Assembly: GCF_900114495.1 (NCBI RefSeq)
Contig: NZ_FOZI01000004.1
Coordinates: 62,001 to 126,000, forward strand
Source of the DNA: Dyella sp. OK004
Lineage (GTDB): Bacteria > Pseudomonadota > Gammaproteobacteria > Xanthomonadales > Rhodanobacteraceae
Reading direction: 5' to 3'
Length of the DNA stretch: 64,000 bases
The notes beneath the pieces are model-generated. The model was not told where the DNA came from. It saw only the letters and a program-made list of their open reading frames with translations, and searched no databases. Positions 36,706 to 45,804 of this stretch are shown here, in pieces (position 1 is the stretch's first letter; each line of letters starts with the position of its first letter). Position numbers and translations under genes: made by a program.

Positions 36706-39477
36706 ATGTCGTATCGCAGATCGCTACTCGCAGCCAGCATCATCGCCAGCTTCTGTATCACCGGCACGGCCTACGGCCAGGACGCCGGCACTACCAGCAC
36801 CACGCAGCAGACCAAGGCGGATCGCGCCAAGGCCAAAGAACTGGGTCAGGTCACCGTCGTCGGCATCCGCGACAGCGAAGCCGAATCGCTGAACCTGAAG
36901 AAAGAAGCCAACTCACACGTTGAAGTGATCACTGCCGAAGACATCGGCAAGCTGCCCGCCAAGAACGTCGCCGACACCTTGCAGCGTCTGCCGGGCGTCA
37001 ACATCAGCTCGTCCAGCGCTACCGAAGGCGGTTTCGACGAAAGCGACCGCGTGAGTCTGCGCGGCACCAACCCCAGCATGACGCAGACCCTGGTCAACGG
37101 TCACACCGTGGGCACCGGCGACTGGTTCGTGCTGAGCCAGGTGCAGACCGTGGGCCGCAGCGTGAGCTACAGCCTGTTGCCGTCGGAAATCGTGAGCGAA
37201 GTGGTCGTGCACAAATCGTCCGAGGCCAAGCTGCAGGAAGGCGGCAGCGCCGGCACGGTCGACATCATCACGCGCAAGCCGCTGGAGTTCGCCAAGCCGA
37301 TCACCGCGGAAGCCTCGATCGGTGGCGTTTACGCCGACCTGCCGGGCGATACCAAGCCGCAGTTCAGCGGCATGTTCAACTGGAAAAACAACGACAACAC
37401 CTTCGGCGCGATGGTGCAGGCCTTCTATGAGAAGCGCAGCCTGCAGCGCAACGGCCAGGAAATTGTCGGTGGTTATAACCAGATCGGTGCCAAGGATCCC
37501 ATCGCCGTCGCTCATCCCGATCTGGCGGGCGTCTACTACCCGAACGAAACCGGCCAGACGTTCTTCACCCAGACGCGTGAGCGCAAGGGTGGCACGATCG
37601 ATCTGCAGTGGAAGCCACTCGACAACCTGACCCTGAACCTCAGCAGCTTCTACTCCAAGCTCAAGGCCGACAACTACAACCGCAACTACATGATGTGGGC
37701 GAGCCAGTTTGTGCCGAGCGGCGCAGGCCTGCAGCCGGGCTACACGGTATCGGGCAACGTGCTCAAGAATGCGACCTTTGCCAAGCCCGGCCCGACCGAC
37801 ATGTGCGGCGCGAACCTGTGCAGTGCCACGGCTTACGGTGTGTACGACCAGATCTCGCGTCCGAAGGCCTCCTCATCGTCTGCCTACACCACGCTGGACG
37901 CCGAATGGCGCGCCACCGACCACCTGACCTTCACCGGCCAGGTCGGCACGACGCAAGGCAAGGGCGATAGCCCGACTCAGGACGTGAGCGAACTCGGTTT
38001 CGGCGCTGGCGCCGGCGCCAATTGGGCCATGCGTGGCACAGGCAACCCGATCAACTGGGGCATGGGCGGTGACAACAGTTCGCCATCCGGCATCATTCCT
38101 TCCGCTGGCTGGATCTTCGGTGGACAGGACATCCACGTGAAGGACAAGGAGAACTTCTTCCAGAGTGACGGTTCGCTTGCCTTCGACGACTCCAAATTCT
38201 TCCTGTCCTCGCTGGACTTCGGCGTCCGCTACTCCGATCACACGCGCGAAAACAAGAGCGAAATCGCGCAGGGTCCGACCGGCGACTGGCAGAATCCCGC
38301 TAACTACCCGCAGTCGTTCCAGCATTACCCCAGCGGCTTCAACAGCGATCTGGGCGTCAATGCTCCGAGCCCCGTTTGGTTCTATAGCCCGGGCGCGCTG
38401 GCTGCGTTCGATGCCAAGTACGCCAACCGTAATCCGGTGACGCGCTTCTACTGGCAGGATCTCTACAAGGTCAACGAGAAGGACGCGGCGGCCTACCTGC
38501 AGGCCAACTTCTCGGGCGATCGCTGGAGTGGCAACTTCGGTATCCGCTACGTCGACACCAAGGAAGACATCACCTACAACACTCCGGCGGTATCCCAGTA
38601 CACCACCGCAGGTCCGATCACGGGCTCGGCGTTCGGTGACTACTACAAGAACACCTATAAGCACAGCTATGACCGGTTCCTGCCTAGCCTCAACTTCAAG
38701 TTCAACCTGACTGACGATCTGCTGGCACGTTTCGCCGCCTCGCAGACCATGACCCGCCCGGATTACTCAGCGCTGGCCGGTTCGTTCTCGCTGGACGATC
38801 TGACTCACACCGGCAGCGGCGGTAACCCGCAGTTGAAGCCGCTGATCGCGACCAACTTCGACGCAGGCCTGGAGTGGTATTTCGCTCCGCGTGGCCTGGT
38901 GTCTGCCGGCGTGTACAACATGCAGCTCAGCGACTATGTGACCTTCGGCAACAAGAACATCCTGTTCAAGGACCAGCAGGCCAGCAGCCAGCAGGGACAC
39001 GATGTCTTCTCCAACTACCAGGTCAGCGTGCCGACCAACACCAATGGCAACGTCAAGGGTGTGGAGCTGAACTACATCCAGCCGATCGGCGATAACTTCG
39101 GTGTGCAGACGAACTACACCTATGCCAGCGGTCACGCCGATGGTGGCAAGCCGCTGCAAGGTACCTCGAAGAACACCTACAACATCTCGGGCTACTTCGA
39201 GAACCAGTTGTTCAATGCGCGTCTGAGCTACACCTACCGCTCGTCGTTCTTTGACGGTGTGAACCGTACCGATATTTTCTACCAGGCAGGTATTGGCAAC
39301 CTCGCATTCTCGCTGGGCTACAACATCAACGAGTGGATGGCGGTCTCGTTCGACGCCATGAACCTCAATAATCCGAAGCTCAAGTACTACACGGTCAATC
39401 CGGCGTATGGCCGCCAGCCGTCGGCGTTCTACGTCAATGGCCGCCAGTACTACGTGAATCTGCGTTTCAAGCTGTAA
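36706..39477 (+). CDS. TonB-dependent receptor, Xanthomonas/Caulobacter type (second)
   Basis: A 923-residue receptor related to the preceding one (shared start MSxRRxLLAASIIAS and GQVTVVGIRDSEAESL box). The signal peptide ends TAYGQ, and the plug has ITAEDIGKLPAKNVADTLQR and AGTVDIITRKPLEF. The barrel ends YYVNLRFKL. Two receptors in tandem may import chitooligosaccharides of different size or bring in GlcNAc released by the hexosaminidase encoded next. GAGGGGGG lies just before the ATG. A strong terminator follows. The gap 36437-36705 shows one imperfect hairpin (GCGAGGCC ... GGCCTTGCG) and no clear promoter. Confidence 0.87.
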   Translation: MSYRRSLLAASIIASFCITGTAYGQDAGTTSTTQQTKADRAKAKELGQVTVVGIRDSEAESLNLKKEANSHVEVITAEDIGKLPAKNVADTLQRLPGVNISSSSATEGGFDESDRVSLRGTNPSMTQTLVNGHTVGTGDWFVLSQVQTVGRSVSYSLLPSEIVSEVVVHKSSEAKLQEGGSAGTVDIITRKPLEFAKPITAEASIGGVYADLPGDTKPQFSGMFNWKNNDNTFGAMVQAFYEKRSLQRNGQEIVGGYNQIGAKDPIAVAHPDLAGVYYPNETGQTFFTQTRERKGGTIDLQWKPLDNLTLNLSSFYSKLKADNYNRNYMMWASQFVPSGAGLQPGYTVSGNVLKNATFAKPGPTDMCGANLCSATAYGVYDQISRPKASSSSAYTTLDAEWRATDHLTFTGQVGTTQGKGDSPTQDVSELGFGAGAGANWAMRGTGNPINWGMGGDNSSPSGIIPSAGWIFGGQDIHVKDKENFFQSDGSLAFDDSKFFLSSLDFGVRYSDHTRENKSEIAQGPTGDWQNPANYPQSFQHYPSGFNSDLGVNAPSPVWFYSPGALAAFDAKYANRNPVTRFYWQDLYKVNEKDAAAYLQANFSGDRWSGNFGIRYVDTKEDITYNTPAVSQYTTAGPITGSAFGDYYKNTYKHSYDRFLPSLNFKFNLTDDLLARFAASQTMTRPDYSALAGSFSLDDLTHTGSGGNPQLKPLIATNFDAGLEWYFAPRGLVSAGVYNMQLSDYVTFGNKNILFKDQQASSQQGHDVFSNYQVSVPTNTNGNVKGVELNYIQPIGDNFGVQTNYTYASGHADGGKPLQGTSKNTYNISGYFENQLFNARLSYTYRSSFFDGVNRTDIFYQAGIGNLAFSLGYNINEWMAVSFDAMNLNNPKLKYYTVNPAYGRQPSAFYVNGRQYYVNLRFKL

Positions 39478-39508
39478 GTGGCAAACTGAGCAACAAACCT
39501 CCCCAATT

Positions 39509-39538
39509 GGGCCCGGACTTTGTCCGGGCCCCTCTTTA
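39509..39538 (+). terminator. Intrinsic terminator after the second TonB receptor
   Basis: GGGCCCGGAC, TTT loop, GTCCGGGCCC (10-bp perfect stem), then CTCTTT. The hexosaminidase gene starts 41 bases later, so it depends on read-through or on a promoter not seen. Confidence 0.75.
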
Positions 39539-39578
39539 AGATGGGGCGGTGATTCGATCAAAGGAAGGATGTCCGGTG

Positions 39579-41903
39579 ATGCTTGTAACCCGTTTCAGCA
39601 GAACGCTACTGCTCGCCGCTTTGGCACTCCTCTCCACTACGGCCCTTGCGGCCGGCGACGGCGCCACATCGGCGCCGTTATCACTTATCCCGATGCCGGC
39701 GAAGCTATCGCAGTCGCCGGGATCGCTGACCATCGATGCCGACACCGTCATCGTGGTCGACCGCAACGACGCGGCAACCAAAAGTATCGCGACCTATCTG
39801 GCAACGCAGCTCAAGCAGAGCCGCGGCCTCGATCTGCGCGTTACCGACAGCGCGGGCACGGCGAAGGCCATCGTGCTCAAGCGCGACGCCAAGGCCAGCT
39901 CGCCGGCCGAAGGTTACATACTCGACGTGGATGCCCAGGGTGTACGCATTCGTGCGCGCGATGACGCGGGGCTGTTCCACGGCGCCGTCACGCTGTGGCA
40001 GCTGCTGACACAGAACGAAATGCACGGGCCGGTCGAACTGACTGCCGTGCATATCGAAGATGCGCCGCGTTTCAGCTGGCGCGGTTTGATGCTGGATTCT
40101 GCGCGCCACTTCCAGAGCACCGACGAGATCCGCGTGTTGCTCGATCAGATGGCGCTGCACAAACTCAACGTGCTGCACTGGCATTTGACCGACGACCAGG
40201 GCTGGCGCATCGAGATCAAGCGCTACCCCGAACTGACCCGCATCGGTGCGTGGCGCACGCCGCCCGATGCCAGTCGCGACAGCGAGCCGGCGCGTTACGG
40301 TGGCTTCTATACGCAGGACGATATCCGCGCCATCGTGGCCTATGCCGCCGAGCGCCACATCACAGTAGTACCCGAGCTGGACATGCCAGGCCATGCGCAG
40401 GCTGCTGTGGCGGCGTATCCGGAGCTGGGCGTTACCGGCAAGCGTCCGCCGGTCTCGCCGGACTGGGGCGTGAATACCTATCTCTACAACGTCGACGATG
40501 CCACCTTCACTTTCATTGACCATGTGCTCGATGAAGTGATGACGCTGTTCCCGTCGCGCTATATCCATCTCGGTGGCGACGAGGCGGTGAAAGATCAGTG
40601 GCAGGCTTCGCCCGCGGTGCAGGCAAAGATGCGCGCGCTGGGGTTGAAGGACGAGGATGCGTTGCAAGGCTGGTTCATCGCCCGTGTTGGCCGCTATCTG
40701 CAGGCCCATGGCCGGCGCCTGATCGGCTGGGATGAAATCCTTGAGGGCGGCGTGCCGTCAAGCGCCACCGTAATGTCGTGGCGCGGCATCAAGGGTGCCG
40801 TCGAGGCGGCGAAGAAAGGACATGATGTGGTGTCTTCACCGGCACCCGATCTGTACTTCGATCAGCTGCAGAGTGACCGTGCCGACGAAACCACCGGCCG
40901 CACTCCGGTGCGCGACCTTGCCAGCATCTATGCCTTCGAGCCGGTACCAAAGGAACTCTCAGCGGCACAGGCCGCGCACGTCCTCGGCGCGCAGGCCAAT
41001 GTATGGACCGAGCACATGCCGAGCGCGGCACATATGCAGCATGCCGTGTTCCCGCGTCTGGATGCGTTGTCGGAAGTGCAGTGGTCGCCGGCATCCGCAC
41101 GTGACTGGTCCGGTTTCCTTGCGCGTATGCCGGCGCAGCTGGCGCGTTACCGTGCGCAAGGCGTGGCTTATGCCGATAGCGCGTTTGCGCCCTCCATCGA
41201 GGTGGGCCGCAACGCCGCGCTCGTCAGCGGCAAGACCACCGTAACGCTGGCCAACCAGGCGGCTTACGGCCAGTTGCACTACACGCTCGACAACAGCACG
41301 CCGACCGCACAGTCACCGCTGTATCAGGGTCCGTTCGAGGTGAAGCTGCCGTCGACCGTGCGCGCCGTGGCAGTGGACTCACAAGGCCAGCCGCTGGCTG
41401 CGCCGCGCAGCCGCGTACTCGACGGGGTCAGCCTGCTCAGCCGCGATAGCGCCGAGCTGCTGAACTGCCCGGGCAGCGATTTCCGACTGCGCATCCAACC
41501 CACCCCCGATGCCACCAGTCTGGCGCCGGCGTACAGCATCAACATCTTCGACACCTGCCAGCGCTATCCCGCTGCACGCCTGGATGGTGTGACCTCGATC
41601 CATGTCGAAGCGGCGCGGCTGGAGCGCAACTATCAGCTGGCCCACGAAGCCAAGCTGGTGGTGTCGCGCCCCGCCAAGACTGCCTTCGGTGAGCTCGTAG
41701 TGCATCTGAACAACTGCGACGGCGAAACTCTTGCGTCCATGCCATTGCCCGATCCGGCAATGGGACCACGCCGTTTCACTCTGGCGGCGGCTTTGCCGGA
41801 TCACACCGGTGTGCATGATCTCTGCCTTATCTTCACCGCACCGACTACTGGCCCGCTGTACGGCATCGAACGCATCGGCCTGACGCCGGCCAGCGCACGA
41901 TGA
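39579..41903 (+). CDS. Beta-N-acetylhexosaminidase (GH20)
   Basis: A 774-residue exported glycosidase that releases GlcNAc from chitooligosaccharides or glycans. Signal peptide at 1-25 (LLLAALALLSTTALAA); GH20b domain about 30-160; catalytic barrel from about 163 (FSWRGLMLDSARHFQS, LHWHLTDDQGWRIEIK, VPELDMPGHAQAA) with the acid-base pair in IHLGGDEA (Asp 334-Glu 335), and WTEHMPSAAHMQ later. Residues about 565-610 look like the chitobiase C-terminal domain (LHYTLDNSTPTAQSPLY); the last 150 form a further, probably beta-sandwich, module. The start ATG has AAGGAAGG 12 bases upstream. Overlaps nagX by four bases. Confidence 0.93.
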   Translation: MLVTRFSRTLLLAALALLSTTALAAGDGATSAPLSLIPMPAKLSQSPGSLTIDADTVIVVDRNDAATKSIATYLATQLKQSRGLDLRVTDSAGTAKAIVLKRDAKASSPAEGYILDVDAQGVRIRARDDAGLFHGAVTLWQLLTQNEMHGPVELTAVHIEDAPRFSWRGLMLDSARHFQSTDEIRVLLDQMALHKLNVLHWHLTDDQGWRIEIKRYPELTRIGAWRTPPDASRDSEPARYGGFYTQDDIRAIVAYAAERHITVVPELDMPGHAQAAVAAYPELGVTGKRPPVSPDWGVNTYLYNVDDATFTFIDHVLDEVMTLFPSRYIHLGGDEAVKDQWQASPAVQAKMRALGLKDEDALQGWFIARVGRYLQAHGRRLIGWDEILEGGVPSSATVMSWRGIKGAVEAAKKGHDVVSSPAPDLYFDQLQSDRADETTGRTPVRDLASIYAFEPVPKELSAAQAAHVLGAQANVWTEHMPSAAHMQHAVFPRLDALSEVQWSPASARDWSGFLARMPAQLARYRAQGVAYADSAFAPSIEVGRNAALVSGKTTVTLANQAAYGQLHYTLDNSTPTAQSPLYQGPFEVKLPSTVRAVAVDSQGQPLAAPRSRVLDGVSLLSRDSAELLNCPGSDFRLRIQPTPDATSLAPAYSINIFDTCQRYPAARLDGVTSIHVEAARLERNYQLAHEAKLVVSRPAKTAFGELVVHLNNCDGETLASMPLPDPAMGPRRFTLAAALPDHTGVHDLCLIFTAPTTGPLYGIERIGLTPASAR

Positions 41904-42970
41904 GTGCACCGCGCCGTCTCGCTTCGGTCGACGCACTGCGCGGCTGCACCGTGGCGGCGATGTTGCTGGTGAACGACCCAGGCGATTGGGGCCACGTCTT
42001 CGCGCCGCTCGAGCATTCGGAGTGGAACGGCTGCACCCCGACCGATCTGGTGTTTCCGTTCTTTCTGTTTGTGGTGGGGGTGTCGGTGGCGCTGGCGATC
42101 GGGCCGCGGCTGGAGCAGGGGGCGGATCGCGCATCACTGATGCGCGCGGCATGGGTGCGTGCGCTGCGCATCGTAGTGCTTGGCCTGCTGATCAATGTGC
42201 TGGCGTGGCTGATCATGCCCGGCGCGCATCTACGCCTTCCCGGAGTACTGCAGCGGATCGGCGTGTGCTTCGCGGCGGTAGCGGCGTTCGAGATCTATAC
42301 GAGCCCGCGCACGCAATGGGCTTCGCTGGTGGCGATTCTGCTGGGGTATTGGGGATTGTTGGTACTGGGCGGTTCGCTGGAGCCGTGGAGCAATGTGGTC
42401 AGTCGCTTTGATAGCGCGGTGTTCGGCCGCTTCGTGTATCAGATCGATGCAGCGAGCGGGCGTGGCCACGATCCGGAAGGCTTGCTTGGCGTGTTGCCTT
42501 CCATTGCCACCTGTTTGCTCGGTTTGCGCGCCGGAGACTGGTTGCGCCGGGAACAGGTCAGGACGTTGCTGCTCGGCGGTGTAGTGGCTTTGGCGCTGGG
42601 TGCGCTGTGGTCGCTGGTGTTTCCGCTCAACAAGAATCTGTGGACGTCGTCGTTTGTGTTGTGGACCGGTGGGTGGGCCATGTTGGCGCTGGCGCTGTTT
42701 CATGCGCTGGTTGATCGGCGTGGGTGGCCAGCCTGGGGGCGGCGTTTCGGGGTGAATGCGGTGGCGGCGTATGCGGGGTCGGAGTTGATGCAGATTCTGT
42801 TGCCGGGGTTGGGTGTACAGGAGCCGCTTTATCGGGGGGTGTTTGCTTCTTGGATTACGCCGGTGGCGGGGGCTTATGTGGCGTCGCTGGCGTTTGCGGT
42901 GGTGTTTGTTTTTGTGTGGTGGGTGATTGTTTGGAGGATGGATAGGCAGCGCTGGTATTTGAAGTTGTGA
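41900..42970 (+). CDS. nagX: NagX-like membrane protein (DUF5009 / heparan-alpha-glucosaminide acetyltransferase-like)
   Basis: A 356-residue membrane protein with about ten helices, starting RLASVDALRGCTVAAMLLVN and with the family motif TPTDLVFPFFLFVVGVS near residue 50 and RLPGVLQRIGVCF near 110. Relatives include human HGSNAT and bacterial NagX, found in many GlcNAc loci; a transacetylase or transport role is suspected but not established. ATGA overlap with the GH20 gene implies coupled expression. Codon use near the 3' end shifts to T-ending and G-rich codons compared with neighbours. Confidence 0.82.
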   Translation: MSAPRRLASVDALRGCTVAAMLLVNDPGDWGHVFAPLEHSEWNGCTPTDLVFPFFLFVVGVSVALAIGPRLEQGADRASLMRAAWVRALRIVVLGLLINVLAWLIMPGAHLRLPGVLQRIGVCFAAVAAFEIYTSPRTQWASLVAILLGYWGLLVLGGSLEPWSNVVSRFDSAVFGRFVYQIDAASGRGHDPEGLLGVLPSIATCLLGLRAGDWLRREQVRTLLLGGVVALALGALWSLVFPLNKNLWTSSFVLWTGGWAMLALALFHALVDRRGWPAWGRRFGVNAVAAYAGSELMQILLPGLGVQEPLYRGVFASWITPVAGAYVASLAFAVVFVFVWWVIVWRMDRQRWYLKL

Positions 42971-42984
42971 CGCGCCCTCTTACT

Positions 42985-43194
42985 TCGTCATCCCTGCGCA
43001 GGCAGGGATCCAGTGGCGTTATCGCTCGGTCTTAGCGTCTGGGTGCCCTGGCTCGCCTGCCGCGGGCTTTCGAACCGCTGCCGCGGTCCGGGTCACTTTC
43101 TCTTTGCTGGCCCAAAGAGAAAGTAACCAAAGAGAAATGGCCTGAGAGCAGGCGGTGTGCTCTGTAGCTGCGCCTTTTCCAGTGTCAGGCGTCG
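42985..43194 (+). repeat. Dispersed hairpin element (family 2, copy IV)
   Basis: Complete copy of about 210 bases. Head GTCATCCCTGCGCAGGCAGG ending ATCCAGTGGCG, middle CGGGCTTTCGAACCGCTGCC, central hairpin TCACTTTCTCTTTG / CCAAAGAGAAAGTAAC, AAAGAGAAATGGCCTGAGAG, tail GCGCCTTTTCCAGTGTCAGG. Lies directly after nagX and is most similar to copy V. Confidence 0.87.
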
Positions 43195-43250
43195 GGATGG
43201 TTTTCTTCATGCCTGATCGCTTGGCACCCATCGCCGCATCGAGCCATTGC

Positions 43251-43313
43251 TCCCTCCCCCGCCTGCGACGCGCAGCTAGTCCCGTGGGACAGGGGAGAGC
43301 TGGGGAGGGGTGA
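43251..43313. repeat. Half copy of GC-rich repeat (family 1, copy E)
   Basis: CCCTCCCCCGCCTGCGACGC GCAGCTAGTCCCGTGGGACA (written in two parts) then GGGGAGAGCTGGGGAGGGG. It matches the right arm of copy A including the tip insertion, but the second arm is missing. The gap 42971-43423 holds only this, copy IV and the phosphatase upstream region. Confidence 0.78.
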
Positions 43314-43423
43314 GTACTTGAGATAGCGCCTCCATTAGCTCTCCCGCATGAAGTCACGAAGTGACATTTGCCTGGGCTATCATCGCCCGCTTGCTGACAT
43401 CAAGCTGACGAAAGGGCTCTCTG

Positions 43424-45169
43424 ATGAATCATCTTCCACGGCTCGCGCGTTGCGGGCTGATGCTGGCTGTGACGGCTTTGTTGAGTGCTTGTGCGAGTCA
43501 GGCGGTGACGGCACCGCAGGCTTCGAGTGCTGTGGCGATCGAGGTGCCTTCGATCAAGCGGCCGGATGGGGAGACGCCGCAGTGGTGGTTCCGCAGTGGC
43601 GCGGCGCAGGCGGATCAGGCTTCGGCGCAGGCGAATGCGCGGGGGCAGAAGGCGAAGAATGTCATTGTGTTTTTGGGCGATGGCATGAGCATTCCTACGA
43701 TTGCGGCGGCGCATGTGTATGCGGGGCAGCGCAAGGGTGTGGATGGCGAGAGTTATCGGTTGAGTTTTGAGCAGTTGTCGTTCAGTGCGTTGAGCCGCAC
43801 GTACGAGACGGATCAGCAGACGCCGGATTCGGCGGGCACCATGACGGCGATCATGACCGGTGTGAAGACGCGCGCGGGTTTCATCGGCACGTCGCAGGTG
43901 CCGCGCCGGCAGGATTGCGCGGCGAGCAAGGGGCAGGAGCTGGTGACGACGCTGGAGCTGGCGGCCGCGGCCGGCATGAGCACCGGCGCCATCACCACCA
44001 CGCGCGTCACCCACGCCACGCCGGCGGCGACATACGGCCATCTGCCGGAGCGCAACTGGGAAGTGGATGCGGAGCTGACGCCGGAAGCGAAGGCGCAGGG
44101 CTGCAAGGATTTCGCGGCGCAGCTGGTGGATTTTCCCGCCATCGACGGCCTCACTGTCGCGATGGGCGGCGGCCGCACGGAGTTCATGCCGGCGGGCGAG
44201 ACCGACCCGGAGTATGCGAACAAGGTCGGTCAGCGCCTCGACGGCCGCGATCTGATCGCCGAGTGGAAGGCGAAGCACCCGGGCGGTGCGTATGTGTGGA
44301 ACGACAAGCAGCTGAAGGCGCTGGATCTCGCCCATACGCCGCGCCTGCTCGGCTTGTTTGAGCCGTCGCACATGAACTACGAGCATGAGCGCGCCAAGGA
44401 CAAGGCTGGCGAGCCGAGCCTGGCGGAAATGACTGCCAGCGCGATCGAGGTGCTGAAGCAGAATCCGAACGGCTTCTTCCTGATGGTGGAAGGTGGCCGT
44501 ATCGATCACGCCCTGCACGCGGGCAACGCGTATCGCGCGCTGGACGAAACAGTGGCATTCGCGGACGCGGTTTCCGCGGCGCTGGCGCATGCCGACCCGG
44601 CCGACACCTTGATCGTGGTCACCGCCGACCATTCGCATACGATGACCTTTGCCGGCTATCCCAAGCGTGGCAACGGCATCCTCGATGTGGTCAAGGGCCA
44701 CACCGACAGCTACGACGAAGAAGGCGGCGCGGGCATCGCGCGCGATGCGGCGGGCAAGCCGTACACCACGCTCGGCTTCGCCAACGGCCCTGGCTACACC
44801 GGCGCCACCAACCGCCAGCCGGAAGGTTCCAAGCACTATCCGCACAACCCGGGTGAGTACGAGCACATCAGCAAGGGGCGTCCGGATCTGAGCAAGGTCG
44901 ACACCACCGATCCCGATTACATGCAGGAATCCATCGTGCCGATGAAGGCGGAAACGCATGGCGGCGAGGACGTGGCGATCTTCGCCAGCGGTCCGGGCGC
45001 GGCCGCGTTCCATGGCGAGCTGGAACAGAACGCCATCTTCCACATCATCGTGCAGCACGCGCCGCTGATCCGCGCCGAGCTGTGCAGGCTCGGCAGCTGC
45101 AATGCGGACGGGGTGCCGGTCGACCGGCCCACGTACCAGGCGTGGCTGAAGCAGCTGGGCCCGAAGTAG
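43424..45169 (+). CDS. Alkaline phosphatase (PhoA family), predicted lipoprotein
   Basis: A 581-residue phosphomonoesterase of the alkaline phosphatase family. A lipobox ALLSAC (Cys 23) predicts a lipoprotein. Metal-binding Asp in VIVFLGDGMSIPT (Asp 85), nucleophile Ser 136 in TPDSAGTMTAIMTG, ITTTRVTHATPAATYGH, MVEGGRIDHALHAGNAYRALDE and TADHSHTMTFAGY are all in place, with ETHGGEDVAIFASGP near the C-terminus. Longer than E. coli PhoA (471). The gene would release phosphate outside the inner membrane. A weak Pho-box-like repeat lies just before the ATG. Confidence 0.93.
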   Translation: MNHLPRLARCGLMLAVTALLSACASQAVTAPQASSAVAIEVPSIKRPDGETPQWWFRSGAAQADQASAQANARGQKAKNVIVFLGDGMSIPTIAAAHVYAGQRKGVDGESYRLSFEQLSFSALSRTYETDQQTPDSAGTMTAIMTGVKTRAGFIGTSQVPRRQDCAASKGQELVTTLELAAAAGMSTGAITTTRVTHATPAATYGHLPERNWEVDAELTPEAKAQGCKDFAAQLVDFPAIDGLTVAMGGGRTEFMPAGETDPEYANKVGQRLDGRDLIAEWKAKHPGGAYVWNDKQLKALDLAHTPRLLGLFEPSHMNYEHERAKDKAGEPSLAEMTASAIEVLKQNPNGFFLMVEGGRIDHALHAGNAYRALDETVAFADAVSAALAHADPADTLIVVTADHSHTMTFAGYPKRGNGILDVVKGHTDSYDEEGGAGIARDAAGKPYTTLGFANGPGYTGATNRQPEGSKHYPHNPGEYEHISKGRPDLSKVDTTDPDYMQESIVPMKAETHGGEDVAIFASGPGAAAFHGELEQNAIFHIIVQHAPLIRAELCRLGSCNADGVPVDRPTYQAWLKQLGPK

Positions 45170-45434
45170 GGCGCAGGGTGGCCATGGGGGCTGGGGCGAC
45201 CGGGGGGCGAGTCCCGGCCACCCGGCTGGCTGAGCCGCTATACCCCTGGATTCGCACGGTTTCAGCCCACGATTCACCGGTCTTTGACAAGTCCAGTGGA
45301 TAGTAGTGATGCTCTGCACCAGCGGCTGCTGGCGCAAGCAGGGCCGCTAGATGTCATACTTATGTGTCGAGCCACGCTATATCCCGATATGCGTGACTGT
45401 GATTCGCATTACCACGCAAACCGAGGAAATTGTC

Positions 45435-45638
45435 ATGGCAACAGGTACCGTCAAATGGTTTAACGCCGAAAAGGGTTTCGGCTTTATCACTCCTGACGAT
45501 GGAAGCGCTGATCTTTTTGCGCACTTTTCAGAGATCAAGATGGATGGCTTTAAAGAGCTGAAAGAAGGCCAGAAGGTTAAGTTTGAAGTCACCCAGGGCA
45601 AGAAGGGTCTGCAGGCATCGAACATTCAGTCTGCCTGA
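45435..45638 (+). CDS. cspA: Cold shock protein (CspA family)
   Basis: A 67-residue single cold-shock domain, nucleic acid chaperone. Starts [20 protein letters not shown], with RNP1 KGFGFI and RNP2 LFAHFS. GAGGAAA lies eight bases upstream of the ATG; the open frame continues 28 codons upstream but matches no family. TTGACA at 45284-45289 may be part of its promoter, which would leave a 5' UTR over 100 bases, as in cold-regulated csp mRNAs. Which paralogue this is cannot be told. Confidence 0.95.
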   Translation: MATGTVKWFNAEKGFGFITPDDGSADLFAHFSEIKMDGFKELKEGQKVKFEVTQGKKGLQASNIQSA

Positions 45639-45727
45639 TTGATGGGTATGGGAAAGGCCAGATGCTGCTTGCGCTGATGCCAATGTTGCGCCCCTGCGCC
45701 TACCCAGTATCGAGCTAAAGACGTGTG

Positions 45728-45786
45728 ACGGCTCCAGGATATTGCGATGCCTGTCTTGGACAGGTGCCCCAATCCCCTGGAGCCGT
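45728..45786. repeat. Nested inverted repeat after cspA
   Basis: Outer arms ACGGCTCCAGG (45728-45738) and CCTGGAGCCGT (45776-45786) are perfect 11-base complements; inside, CCTGTC-TTG-GACAGG (45750-45764) is a perfect 6-bp hairpin. There is no U-run. It sits between the convergent cspA and DUF1501 genes. Confidence 0.7.
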
Positions 45787-45804
45787 TCACGATAAAGAAG
45801 AACC

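Noticed and set aside
43394-43411. CTGACATCAAGCTGACGA as a Pho box for the alkaline phosphatase
   Set aside because: Spacing is right (11 bases) but only 12 of 18 positions fit and it ends 12 bases before the ATG, too close for a normal activator site. Kept only as a remark.
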